64,000 bases of DNA from Streptomyces mashuensis. Its GTDB lineage: Bacteria; Actinomycetota; Actinomycetes; Streptomycetales; Streptomycetaceae. The stretch spans positions 248,001 through 312,000 of the forward strand of contig NZ_BNBD01000007.1 of the NCBI RefSeq assembly GCF_014654785.1, read 5' to 3'. Shown in pieces: positions 33,718-41,386 of the stretch. The notes under the pieces were generated by a model, which had not been told where the DNA came from, made no database searches, and saw nothing but the letters and a program-made list of their open reading frames with translations. The position numbers were made by a program, and so were the translations under genes. The first letter of the stretch is position 1, and each line of letters begins with the position of its first letter.

Positions 33718-34809
33718 CTAGGGAACGCGGTCGACGACGTGCAGGGCCAGGTCCTCCAGGGCGTGGCGGTACCGGCCGGCCGGGAACGGGCGCAGGTGTT
33801 CGATGGCGTCCAGGGCCTGCGCCCTGGCGTCGGCGTAGGCACGGGCGAACCCGCTGGAGGCCCGGATCTCCGCGGTGACGCGCCGGATCCCGTCCGGGCC
33901 GTCCTGGTCACCGAGGTCCTCGCCGCGCATGACGCGGCTGACCCGGTGGCCGGGGCCGAGCTCGGCCATCGCGTAGATCAGCGGCAGCGAGGCACGCCGC
34001 CGCAACAGGTCGACTCCGAGCGGCTTGCCCGAGTCGGCGGGGTCCTGGACCAGGTCGAAGAGGTCGTCCATCACCTGGAACGCCCGGCCGATCCGGCGTC
34101 CGTAGAAGCCTGCCCGGCGTGCGTCGGAACGGTGGCCGCCCGCCAGGAGCACCCCCGACTCGGCGGCCAGGCCGAACAGTTCCGCCGTCTTGCGCTCGGC
34201 GGTCCGCCAGTAGCGGTCCGTCAGCACCGCCGGGTCCCACGAGGGGTCCACCGTCAGCTCGTCGAGCTCCCCGCAGCAGATCTCGAAGGCCGCGTCCAGG
34301 ACGAGCCGTACCAGGCGCATGTCGTCGCCGTGTTCGATGGCGTCCGCGAAGCCGCGTACGGCCTGCACGAACTGGAGGTCACCGACCAGGACCGCCGTCT
34401 CCGTACCGCGTACCGCGTTGACCGAGGGGAGTCCCCGGCGCAGGGCCGAGCCGTCCACCACGTCGTCGTGCACCAGTGTCGCGATGTGCAGCATCTCCAG
34501 CGAGACCGCGCCCCGCAGCGCCTTCTCCGGAAGGGGGCCCGACTCCTGCGCGAGCCGGGCGCAGAGCAGCAGGACGGCCGGGCGCAGCCGCTTGCCGCTC
34601 CCGTAGAGCGCGTACTCGTTCTCCGTCAGGTACGGGCGCTGGGGGGCCAGCGCCGTGTCGAGGATCCCCTCGTAGCGGGGCAGCTCGTCCGCGAGCAGTT
34701 CGCTCCAGAGCCGGGCGCAGAAGTCGTCCCCCGGCCCGGGCGGCCGGCCCCGGGCCGGCTGCTGGGCGGGGAGCGTGACGGGGAGGGCGCCTTCGGGTGT
34801 CGTCGTCAT
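33718..34809 (-). CDS. Trans-polyprenyl diphosphate synthase
   Basis: A 363-residue synthase with both Asp-rich motifs intact: MLHIATLVHDDVVDGSALRR (first motif) and GRAFQVMDDLFDLVQD (second motif). The lysine/arginine motif GSGKRLRPAVLLL lies near residue 90. It should condense allylic diphosphates with isopentenyl diphosphate. The residues four and five before the first motif, which govern product length, are small or medium rather than aromatic, which points to a product longer than C15, though the exact length is not predictable here. The ATG at 34809 lies directly after the upstream stop. Its place inside an operon of unknown beta-rich proteins, rather than beside a terpene cyclase, is unusual. 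Confidence 0.92.
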   Translation of the reverse strand: MTTTPEGALPVTLPAQQPARGRPPGPGDDFCARLWSELLADELPRYEGILDTALAPQRPYLTENEYALYGSGKRLRPAVLLLCARLAQESGPLPEKALRGAVSLEMLHIATLVHDDVVDGSALRRGLPSVNAVRGTETAVLVGDLQFVQAVRGFADAIEHGDDMRLVRLVLDAAFEICCGELDELTVDPSWDPAVLTDRYWRTAERKTAELFGLAAESGVLLAGGHRSDARRAGFYGRRIGRAFQVMDDLFDLVQDPADSGKPLGVDLLRRRASLPLIYAMAELGPGHRVSRVMRGEDLGDQDGPDGIRRVTAEIRASSGFARAYADARAQALDAIEHLRPFPAGRYRHALEDLALHVVDRVP

Positions 34810-34810
34810 G

Positions 34811-36298
34811 TCATCCCCGCCCCCGGGCGGGCAGCGCGAAACCGTCGATGCCGGCCAGCGCGGCATAGCGGACGGTCTCCGCCACCGACTCCCTGAGCAG
34901 CTCCGGGACGAACACCATGCCGTCCAGCCGCTCCCTGGCGATCCGGCCCGCCTGGTCCTCCCAGCCCTCGAGACCGGCCACGCTCAGCCGCAGGGCGGGC
35001 AGGGTGACCTCGGCGTCGCGTGAGCCGGTACGCAGGAGCCGGTCGGCGGCCTGCGTACCGGCGCCGACGGCCCGGGCGAGATCGATGCTGACGCCGACGC
35101 CCGCGAGCCGCGCGTGACAAGCCCCTTCGTACAGGACATCGGCTTCGGCTCCGGCGCGCTCGGCGAGATGCCGGTAGAAGTCCCGGGTGGTCTCCCGGAC
35201 GATCTCGTAGTCCTCCCGGTCCATCGGGACCCGGTACGAAGCCTCGTCCGGCAGTGGCTCGGTGCTTTCGTGATCGAGGGCCGCCCCGTGTTCTTCACCG
35301 AGCGGCAGCCCGCCCGGAGTGGTGCCCAGCAAGGGGGTGTATCTGCGGTACCGGGCCAGCTCCGCCGTGTAGTCCTGCTTCTTCCTGGGCGGCGTGTAGC
35401 TCTCGATCGCGCTGTAGACGGCTTTCTGGGTGTACGGGACAGTATGCTCTTTTGTATTGCCCGTCTTTGTGACCTCTTCGGCGAAGTGCTCGGCGGCGGC
35501 GCTGGCCGCTTCGTACTTGTCGGCCTCCTGCGCATACCCCCGCTGCCTGCTGACGAACGCCATCTGGCCCAGTACGGTCTGGAGGGTGGTGAAGGTCTTG
35601 AAGGAGTGCGTGTTGTAGGGGGCGCCACTCGTCCACGTCAGGTCGTTGACCGGCAGCTGGTTGCCGTGCGAGGCCTGCGGGTCCACGCGGCTGTAGGTGT
35701 GCTCCGCCATCTTCCGGGTGAAGCCGTACTCACGGCCCTCCCCCGGCCACTTCTGCCCGAAGCTGCTTTTGGTGAACACATCGTGAAATGCCTCGTTGTG
35801 GGTTCGGAAAGCCCGCACGGCCAGCTCGCCGTTCTTGGTGAGGGCCAGCTGGTCCTGATGTTCCCTGGCCCGGTCGGTCCACTGCTTCACCGTGCCCTCG
35901 GGGAGGGGCTCGAGCTCCGATGCCAGCCGGGCCGCCCGTGAGATGGTGGGCGTGCGGGCGCTCTCGGGAAGAGGCGCGAGATTTCCGGCCGTGTCCCAGG
36001 TGGGGAGTTCGTCCGGGCGTGCCTCGAGCACGTACCTGCCGGACAGCAGCAGGGCCGGGATGCGGTAGGTGACCCGGGTGCCGTCCCCGGCGGGTTCCCG
36101 GGAAACCTCCTCCGGTGCCCCTTCCGCCCGGACCTCCAGGGAGCCGAAGCGGATGGACAACGCGCCGGTGCCGTAAGGAAGGTGTTCGGGCATCGCCACG
36201 GTGCGGGCGAGTGGATAGCCGGGTGTGTCGGCGAGGTGGAGCACCGGCCCGGTGCCCGCGGCGCCTGGTGCGTCTGTGCCTTCGGGAGGCTTGGTCAT
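34811..36298 (-). CDS. Unknown operon protein, 495 residues
   Basis: I do not recognise this protein. The N-terminal quarter is beta-rich (SIRFGSLEVRAEG, VTYRIPALLLSGRYVLEA) and resembles the strands of its operon neighbours. The rest is helical and charged, with AFRTHNEAFHDVF, a Tyr-rich middle and LYEGACHARLAGVGVSIDLA near residue 390. There is no signal peptide and no terpene cyclase motif. The ATG at 36298 follows GAAGAGGA. The stop and the next start are only one base apart, so it is translated together with the polyprenyl synthase, and a joint role, such as binding or modifying the prenyl product, is possible but unproven. Confidence 0.75.
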   Translation of the reverse strand: MTKPPEGTDAPGAAGTGPVLHLADTPGYPLARTVAMPEHLPYGTGALSIRFGSLEVRAEGAPEEVSREPAGDGTRVTYRIPALLLSGRYVLEARPDELPTWDTAGNLAPLPESARTPTISRAARLASELEPLPEGTVKQWTDRAREHQDQLALTKNGELAVRAFRTHNEAFHDVFTKSSFGQKWPGEGREYGFTRKMAEHTYSRVDPQASHGNQLPVNDLTWTSGAPYNTHSFKTFTTLQTVLGQMAFVSRQRGYAQEADKYEAASAAAEHFAEEVTKTGNTKEHTVPYTQKAVYSAIESYTPPRKKQDYTAELARYRRYTPLLGTTPGGLPLGEEHGAALDHESTEPLPDEASYRVPMDREDYEIVRETTRDFYRHLAERAGAEADVLYEGACHARLAGVGVSIDLARAVGAGTQAADRLLRTGSRDAEVTLPALRLSVAGLEGWEDQAGRIARERLDGMVFVPELLRESVAETVRYAALAGIDGFALPARGRG

Positions 36299-36358
36299 GC
36301 GAATACGTCCTCTTCGTGGTGGTCGGCGGCCGGTGGCAGGTGGAGCGCGCGGATATCG

Positions 36359-36772
36359 TCACGACACCGTCACCTCACCGTGGACCAGCAGCTTTCCTTC
36401 ATAGGTGTCCAGGGCGAGCTTGTGGGCCAGGACGGTGACATGGTCGACCGGTTCGCCGTCCTTCCCGGGAACGGGGAACTCGCAGCTGAACGGCCGGGTC
36501 AGGGGGATGCCCACGTCCAGCTCCTTGAGCTTTCCGCTGACGACTCCGGCCCACTGGTGGTTGAATTTCGCCATCGGCTTCTTGGCCCATTCGGGCTTCG
36601 TCACCGTGAGGGCGATGCTCTTCAGCTCGACGTTTCTGATGGCGATCGACACTCTCCCGTTCTTGTCCTTTTCGCCCTTCTCGCCCTTCACCCAGTCCTT
36701 GATGCCTGTCAGTTGCGCGGTGACTCTCGGCGATCGGGGGTCGATGTCCACCCGGATCTCCACCCATGCCAT
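36359..36772 (-). CDS. Small beta-rich operon protein, 137 residues
   Basis: A leaderless 137-residue protein starting MAWVEIRVDIDPRSPRVTAQ. It is mostly predicted beta strand with a charged Lys/Glu/Gly turn (KGEKGEKDKNGR) near residue 30 and amphipathic strands such as VSIAIRNVELKSIALTVTK. No family is recognised; it could be a half-size lipid-binding or partner domain for the larger proteins of the operon. AAGGAG precedes the ATG. It lies 28 bases after the gene at 36801-37181 and 60 bases before the 495-residue gene. Confidence 0.75.
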   Translation of the reverse strand: MAWVEIRVDIDPRSPRVTAQLTGIKDWVKGEKGEKDKNGRVSIAIRNVELKSIALTVTKPEWAKKPMAKFNHQWAGVVSGKLKELDVGIPLTRPFSCEFPVPGKDGEPVDHVTVLAHKLALDTYEGKLLVHGEVTVS

Positions 36773-36800
36773 GGTGTTCTCCTTGAGGTAGTGCGGGCGG

Positions 36801-37181
36801 TCAGCTCAGCCGGGGGCTGGCGCTGAGCCTGACCATGCCGTCGTGCTGGGTGAGCTCGAGGTCGTCGAGGCTGACGGTGACCTTCTCGCCGCCGAGGTCG
36901 TGGGTCACTTCCGGCACGGTGGCCAGGGTGAAGGTGTGCCCGTCGATCAGCTGATGGGCCAGGGGCGGCAGGAGCACCCCGAGGGTCTGGGCGACCGGGT
37001 AGGCGATGGCGGAGAGGATCTCCTCGGGCACCTTGTCGCCGCTCGGGGTGAGCAGCACGGTGAAGTCGCCGACGTCCTCGACCCGGCCGCGCACCGAGGA
37101 GCCGTCGAGGCTCACGCCGAGGGTGACCGGCAGGGGGCTGGGGCGGACGGTGGCTTCGTAGCGGATGCCGATGGTGCCCAT
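36801..37181 (-). CDS. Small beta-rich operon protein, 126 residues
   Basis: A leaderless 126-residue protein starting MGTIGIRYEATVRPSPLPV. A central amphipathic helix (EILSAIAYPVAQTLGVLLPP) is followed by LAHQLIDGHTFTLATVPEV and two further strands. A Pro-containing helix leading into strands is similar to the core segment of the two larger paralogues upstream, so a shared TULIP-like fold is plausible. OrfX1 of clostridial toxin clusters is of comparable size, but I could not align it. AGAAGGACG precedes the ATG. The gap to the next gene is 28 bases. Confidence 0.75.
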   Translation of the reverse strand: MGTIGIRYEATVRPSPLPVTLGVSLDGSSVRGRVEDVGDFTVLLTPSGDKVPEEILSAIAYPVAQTLGVLLPPLAHQLIDGHTFTLATVPEVTHDLGGEKVTVSLDDLELTQHDGMVRLSASPRLS

Positions 37182-37223
37182 GAACGTCCTTCTGGTTCTT
37201 CGGGGTGGGGGCCGGCCGGGGTG

Positions 37224-38156
37224 TCAGTAGCTCTTCAAGGCGCGTCCGATGGTGTCGCCCGCCTTCTCCAGCGCGTCCTCGAGTCCGGAGAACGGATCCA
37301 CCTGGGCGTCTCCGTACGCCTCGATACCGACGCTGCCGCGGATGGTCAGCGGGTCGCCGGGGACCGGGGTGAAGGTGCCGTCCTTGACGCACAGGCCGCC
37401 CCGGTAGTCGGCGCGACCGATCCCGAAGGTCGAGCTGCCGCTGGTCGTCATCCACCGCCCCTTGACCTCGGCGAAGGCGTTCGCCGTGATCCGCTGGACG
37501 AGAGGGGCGGCCAGCAGGATGCTGAACGGGTCGGCGGGGAAGTCGGCCGGGGACGGCCGTCGGGGTGCGGGGCGCTCGGCGGAGTTGGCCACGGCGACCG
37601 CCCGGCCCTGGCCGGCGGCCAGGACGAACGGCCCGAACTCGACACCGGCCACGTGGAGGTGGGGAAGTGCCACGGACCCCAGGGCGAGCACGATCGCGTG
37701 CAGCACCTTGGGGACGATGACGTACCGGTAGAAGCGCTGTCCCGCCTGCCCCTCCTTGCTCAGGTCGGCGATGACCCCCAGCGGCACGACCCCGAGGACT
37801 CCGCTGTCCGAGCTGAAGGCGCAGAGCACCTCGACCGGGAGGTACGAGGTCTTCTTGTCCACCGAGTTGCCGAACCGCACCCGGGGGAGCCGGGCGGTGA
37901 ACGCGCCCGGAGTACGGGGCGGCGGCTGGTTCTTCCGGCCGACCGCCTTCGCCCACTTCTCCTCCGGCGGCTCGCACAGGATCAGGGACGGGGCTTCCTC
38001 CAGGGCCCATTCGAAGGTGATCGGCTCGTCGAGGATCTTCCCGGTGATTTTGCCCGAGAACAGCTGTGACCGCAGTCCGTCCCGGCCGTACAGATGGGCG
38101 ATGGCCCGGTCCAGTGTGTCCTCACCCATGACCACCGCGATGTCGAAGTCCGTCAT
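37224..38156 (-). CDS. Putative TULIP/P47-like protein (paralogue B)
   Basis: A 310-residue leaderless protein starting MTDFDIAVVMGEDTLDRAIA. This opening, an Asp-Ile strand followed by a helix that begins with a small polar turn, resembles that of P47/OrfX TULIP proteins. The core segment IVPKVLHAIVLALGSVALPH, then VAGVEFGPFVLA, matches VVPKILSIAGGLLTGLRIPT of the next protein upstream, so the two are paralogues. TULIP proteins bind lipids or act in pairs as exported complexes; a prenyl lipid would be a natural ligand here. The similarity is by pattern only and is not confirmed. The gene follows its paralogue after 12 bases. Confidence 0.75.
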   Translation of the reverse strand: MTDFDIAVVMGEDTLDRAIAHLYGRDGLRSQLFSGKITGKILDEPITFEWALEEAPSLILCEPPEEKWAKAVGRKNQPPPRTPGAFTARLPRVRFGNSVDKKTSYLPVEVLCAFSSDSGVLGVVPLGVIADLSKEGQAGQRFYRYVIVPKVLHAIVLALGSVALPHLHVAGVEFGPFVLAAGQGRAVAVANSAERPAPRRPSPADFPADPFSILLAAPLVQRITANAFAEVKGRWMTTSGSSTFGIGRADYRGGLCVKDGTFTPVPGDPLTIRGSVGIEAYGDAQVDPFSGLEDALEKAGDTIGRALKSY

Positions 38157-38168
38157 GCGCCGGCCCCG

Positions 38169-39095
38169 TCAGAGGCCCGAGCCGGCTTTGATGAACGAGC
38201 AGGGCCCGTTCTCCGGTCCGACCTTCAGGTCGGCACTGAAGTCCAGGCCGACGGCGCCGGTGCCCCTGGTCGGGTCCGCGGGGTCCAGCGTGAGGTCCTC
38301 GACGAACTTGAGGACGACTTTCACCGTCACGTTGGCGATGTCGTTGCCGAAGTTCTTGTTGAAGATGTCCTTGCCCCGGTACTGGTCGACGCCCGCCCGC
38401 AGCAGCTTCTGGAGGAAGGTGCGGCTGCCGAGTGCGAAGACCGGACGGTCGGGCCACTTCGTGCCCGCCAGACTGTCCGGGGCGAGGGCTTTGACGTCAC
38501 CGGTGGCCGCCAGCACCAGGTGGGTGCCCGACACGTCGACCAGGGCCGGTTCCAGGGTGATCTTCCTGCCGAACAGCTCCTGGGTGGGGATCCGCAACCC
38601 TGTGAGCAGGCCCCCGGCAATCGACAGGATCTTGGGTACGACAAGACCCTTGACCGCGCGGACGTCCGACGGGTCGGTCGGCGGACTGGCGAACCAGAGC
38701 GCCAGCGGCCGGATGGTGAGGGTCTTGTTCTCCACGAAGGCTTGACAGATTGCTTGAACCTGCCCCTCGCCCTGCAGGGACCTGAGGCTCTTGTCGTCCG
38801 GTGTGGCCTTGAAACCGGCCTTCGGCAGGTCGAGCAGGAACACTCCGGTGGCAGGCGGGCTCTCCGGTGCGCCCTTGGCCTTGTACGCGTCCTTCCAGCG
38901 CCCCTCCGGCAGGGGACCGAGGACCAGTCGCGGGGCTTCCGCGACGTTCCATTCGAGGGTGTAGGTGACGGTCATGAACGCACGGCGTTCCCGGCCCTTG
39001 AAGATGGCGCCGTGCTGCTGGTGGAGCTTGCCGAGCCCGGAGTTGAGGGCTTTGGGGGTGAATCCCACGGCCAGGTCGTATCCGGTGTCCGCCAT
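38169..39095 (-). CDS. Putative TULIP/P47-like protein (paralogue A), first gene of operon
   Basis: A 308-residue leaderless protein starting MADTGYDLAVGFTPKALNSG, again like the opening of P47/OrfX proteins, where a Trp or Tyr and Asp precede a strand and then an Asn-rich helix. It shares with the next gene the segment VVPKIL then a helix, then LRIPTQELFGRKITLEPALV. The ATG at 39095 was chosen because the paralogue pattern begins there; AGGAGG lies 11 bases before it, slightly far, and the open frame continues to 39239 without conserved sequence. This is the first of eight codirectional genes reaching to 28351. Fold and function are inferred by pattern only. Confidence 0.75.
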   Translation of the reverse strand: MADTGYDLAVGFTPKALNSGLGKLHQQHGAIFKGRERRAFMTVTYTLEWNVAEAPRLVLGPLPEGRWKDAYKAKGAPESPPATGVFLLDLPKAGFKATPDDKSLRSLQGEGQVQAICQAFVENKTLTIRPLALWFASPPTDPSDVRAVKGLVVPKILSIAGGLLTGLRIPTQELFGRKITLEPALVDVSGTHLVLAATGDVKALAPDSLAGTKWPDRPVFALGSRTFLQKLLRAGVDQYRGKDIFNKNFGNDIANVTVKVVLKFVEDLTLDPADPTRGTGAVGLDFSADLKVGPENGPCSFIKAGSGL

Positions 39096-39283
39096 ACGGT
39101 TGGTGACCTCCTGGCCATGGCCTTGCGGCAGAGGTTGCGACACGCATTCGAAATGCTGTCGAAGAACTTGGAAATTGTGTCTTCTTCTTCGGTTCCCTCC
39201 GGTTGTGACACACGGAATTTCCTGAATGGCCCACATCACGGCGTTCCGAGCCGCCTGTGTGCTTCACCGTGCGGTGCGGTCGC
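39096..39283 (-). promoter_or_regulatory. Upstream region of the eight-gene operon
   Basis: This 188-base gap holds the likely promoter of the operon that starts at 39095, because the next gene upstream ends at 39284 on the same strand. Its middle part (about 39150-39230) is clearly more AT-rich than its surroundings, with runs such as GGAAATT and GGAATTT read on the minus strand. No convincing -35/-10 pair or strong palindrome was found. Confidence 0.35.
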
Positions 39284-41368
39284 CTACCAGCCCGGGCTGC
39301 CCGACCTCACCGGGGCGACCGCGACGTCGCCGAAGCCGGTCCACGGGCGCCAGCCGCCGCCGGGGCGGTCCTGGACGCGGGTGCGGATGCGGCCCTCCGT
39401 GGTGACGGCCAGGACGTGGAGGCGTCCCGTGGCGTCGGCCGCCGCCGTCGGCGGGGCGCCGAGGCGGACGCCGGGCTCGCCGAAGTCGTCGCCGGCGGCC
39501 CAACTGCCGCCCGGGGCCGTCTGCCAGCGGTGGGCGAGACGGGCGCCGCCGGGGGACAGGGCGAAGGCCTCCAGCCGGCCGTCGGCGCCGGGGGCGAGCA
39601 CCGGGGCCGTGGCCGTCCAGCCGAACAGCGGCTGCCAGTCGTCCCAGCCGCCGCTCGGCACGGTCTGACGCCGCTGGAACGCCGCCACCCCGGACGGGGC
39701 CATGGCCGTGACCGTGAGCCGGCCGCTGCCGTCCCGTGCCACCCGCGGCGCGCAGCCGGCCGCCGTGCCGAAGCGCTGCCACGGTGACCACGCGCCGCCC
39801 GGCGTCTCCTGCCACCGGTGGACGATCTCCGCGCCGCCGGGCGCGAGGACGAAGACCTCCAGCCGTCCGTCGGCGTTGGCGGCCACGACGGGCGGGGCGC
39901 CCGCCGGCCCGCCGAAGCCGGCGTCCCACGCCTCCCACGCCGGCGAACCGGGCCCCGACTGCCGCCGGCGGGCGATGCCGGTGCCGCCGGGCGCGAGGGC
40001 GAACACCTCCAGCCGGCCGTCCGCGTTGCGTGCGACGGCCGGCACGGCGCCCGCGGGACCGCCGAACCCGTCCCACTCGTACCAGCCGCCGTCCGGCCGC
40101 TGCACCCGGTGGTGCAGGACGGCGCCGCCCGGGTCGAGGGAGAACACGACCAGCGTGCCGTCGGCGTTGCGGCCGAGCGCCGGAACCGCCCCGGCGGGCC
40201 CGCCGAACGACTCCCACGCCGACCACGTACCCGCCCCACCCGGCTCCGCGTCGAGCAGGACCCGCCGCATCGGCGAACGGTCGCCCGCCGCCAGTGCGAA
40301 CACCGTCAGCCGGCCCTGGACGTCCAGGGCCGCCGCGGGATTGTCCGGGCTCTGCCAGGGCGGTGGCGTGTCCTGCCGCAGCAAAGGGGCCACGTACAGC
40401 CCCTGGTGGAACCAGCCCGCGGCACTGGCGTACCACTGCTGCCCGTCGGTGACCACCTCGACCGCGTGGCCGGGTACGTGGCCGGCGTAACCGTCGATGC
40501 CGAAGCGGAAGGGGTCGCGCGACACGAACACGTCCGTGCCGTCGTAGCCGTTGCGGGGCCCGACGAACAGGTGGTACCAGCCGTCGCGCTCGACGACGAA
40601 GGGCGACTCTGTGACGGACAGCGTCGCCGTGGTGGTCGCGTCGGTGAAGGCGACGGCCGGCGGGCCCCAGCGCACGAGGTCGCGGGACCGCCGGCAGGCC
40701 ACGACGTGCCGGCCCTCCTGACCGGAGGTGCCGGAGGCCCCGGTGGCCCCGGAGATTTCGGTGTAGTACATCACCCACTCGTCGCCGACGCGCAGCACCA
40801 TGGGGTCCCGCGCCACGAGCCCCCGGAACAGCGGGCCCGTGGGCAGGCGCCTCCAGGTGAACAGGTCGGTGGACGTGGCCAGGTTGATCGCGGCACCGTC
40901 CCGCCCGCCGGCGGCGTAGAACATCCAGTACGTCCCGCCCGCCTCGACGACGTACGGCGCCCACAGGTGCTCCTCGCCGAAGTACGACGGGTCGACGGTC
41001 AGCGCGTCGGCGTGCGTGGTCCACGGCCCGGACAGAGCCGGTGCGGAGGCGTGCGCGAACGACACCTCCGCCCCGCTGTCCGGCGACTGGCCGTCGGCGG
41101 CGCTCGCCCCGACGATGCTGAACAGGTGCCACCGGCCCGCCGCTTTGATCAGCGTGTGGTCGTTGAGATAGCGCCTGCGTCCGGAGGTGGACGGGTCGTA
41201 GACGTGGGTGAAGGGCCCCGCGCCGATCCACGGGTGCGGCGGTGCGGGGGCGGCCGGTACGGCAGCGGCAGTGGCGGCGCCGGAACCCGGCAGGCCGGAA
41301 CCCAGCAGGGTGAGCGCGCCCGCCGCGGCGGAGCCCCGGAACAGCTGCCGTCGGGAGATCGAATGCAT
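39284..41368 (-). CDS. Secreted glycosidase-like protein with seven PLL-type lectin repeats
   Basis: A 694-residue exported protein. The N-terminus SRRQLFRGSAAAG is a Tat-type signal. Residues about 45-345 form a five-bladed GH43/GH32-clan propeller with the three expected acidic sites: NDHTLI near residue 70, ARDPMVL near 190 and TESPFVV near 257. The C-terminal half has seven repeats of the form NADGRLEVFALAPGG, enough for a seven-bladed PLL-like lectin propeller. The substrate is probably a plant, fungal or bacterial polysaccharide; linkage is unknown. It lies 18 bases after the M23 peptidase gene, which carries the same type of repeats, so the two are probably coexpressed and act on the same surface. 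Confidence 0.85.
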   Translation of the reverse strand: MHSISRRQLFRGSAAAGALTLLGSGLPGSGAATAAAVPAAPAPPHPWIGAGPFTHVYDPSTSGRRRYLNDHTLIKAAGRWHLFSIVGASAADGQSPDSGAEVSFAHASAPALSGPWTTHADALTVDPSYFGEEHLWAPYVVEAGGTYWMFYAAGGRDGAAINLATSTDLFTWRRLPTGPLFRGLVARDPMVLRVGDEWVMYYTEISGATGASGTSGQEGRHVVACRRSRDLVRWGPPAVAFTDATTTATLSVTESPFVVERDGWYHLFVGPRNGYDGTDVFVSRDPFRFGIDGYAGHVPGHAVEVVTDGQQWYASAAGWFHQGLYVAPLLRQDTPPPWQSPDNPAAALDVQGRLTVFALAAGDRSPMRRVLLDAEPGGAGTWSAWESFGGPAGAVPALGRNADGTLVVFSLDPGGAVLHHRVQRPDGGWYEWDGFGGPAGAVPAVARNADGRLEVFALAPGGTGIARRRQSGPGSPAWEAWDAGFGGPAGAPPVVAANADGRLEVFVLAPGGAEIVHRWQETPGGAWSPWQRFGTAAGCAPRVARDGSGRLTVTAMAPSGVAAFQRRQTVPSGGWDDWQPLFGWTATAPVLAPGADGRLEAFALSPGGARLAHRWQTAPGGSWAAGDDFGEPGVRLGAPPTAAADATGRLHVLAVTTEGRIRTRVQDRPGGGWRPWTGFGDVAVAPVRSGSPGW

Positions 41369-41386
41369 GGGGCCCGCCTTCCGGCG

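Noticed and set aside
31965..33911. A longer start for the 561-residue operon protein
   Set aside because: The upstream sequence is low-complexity Pro/Thr/Arg and overlaps the polyprenyl synthase gene; the ATG at 33650 has a strong ribosome site.
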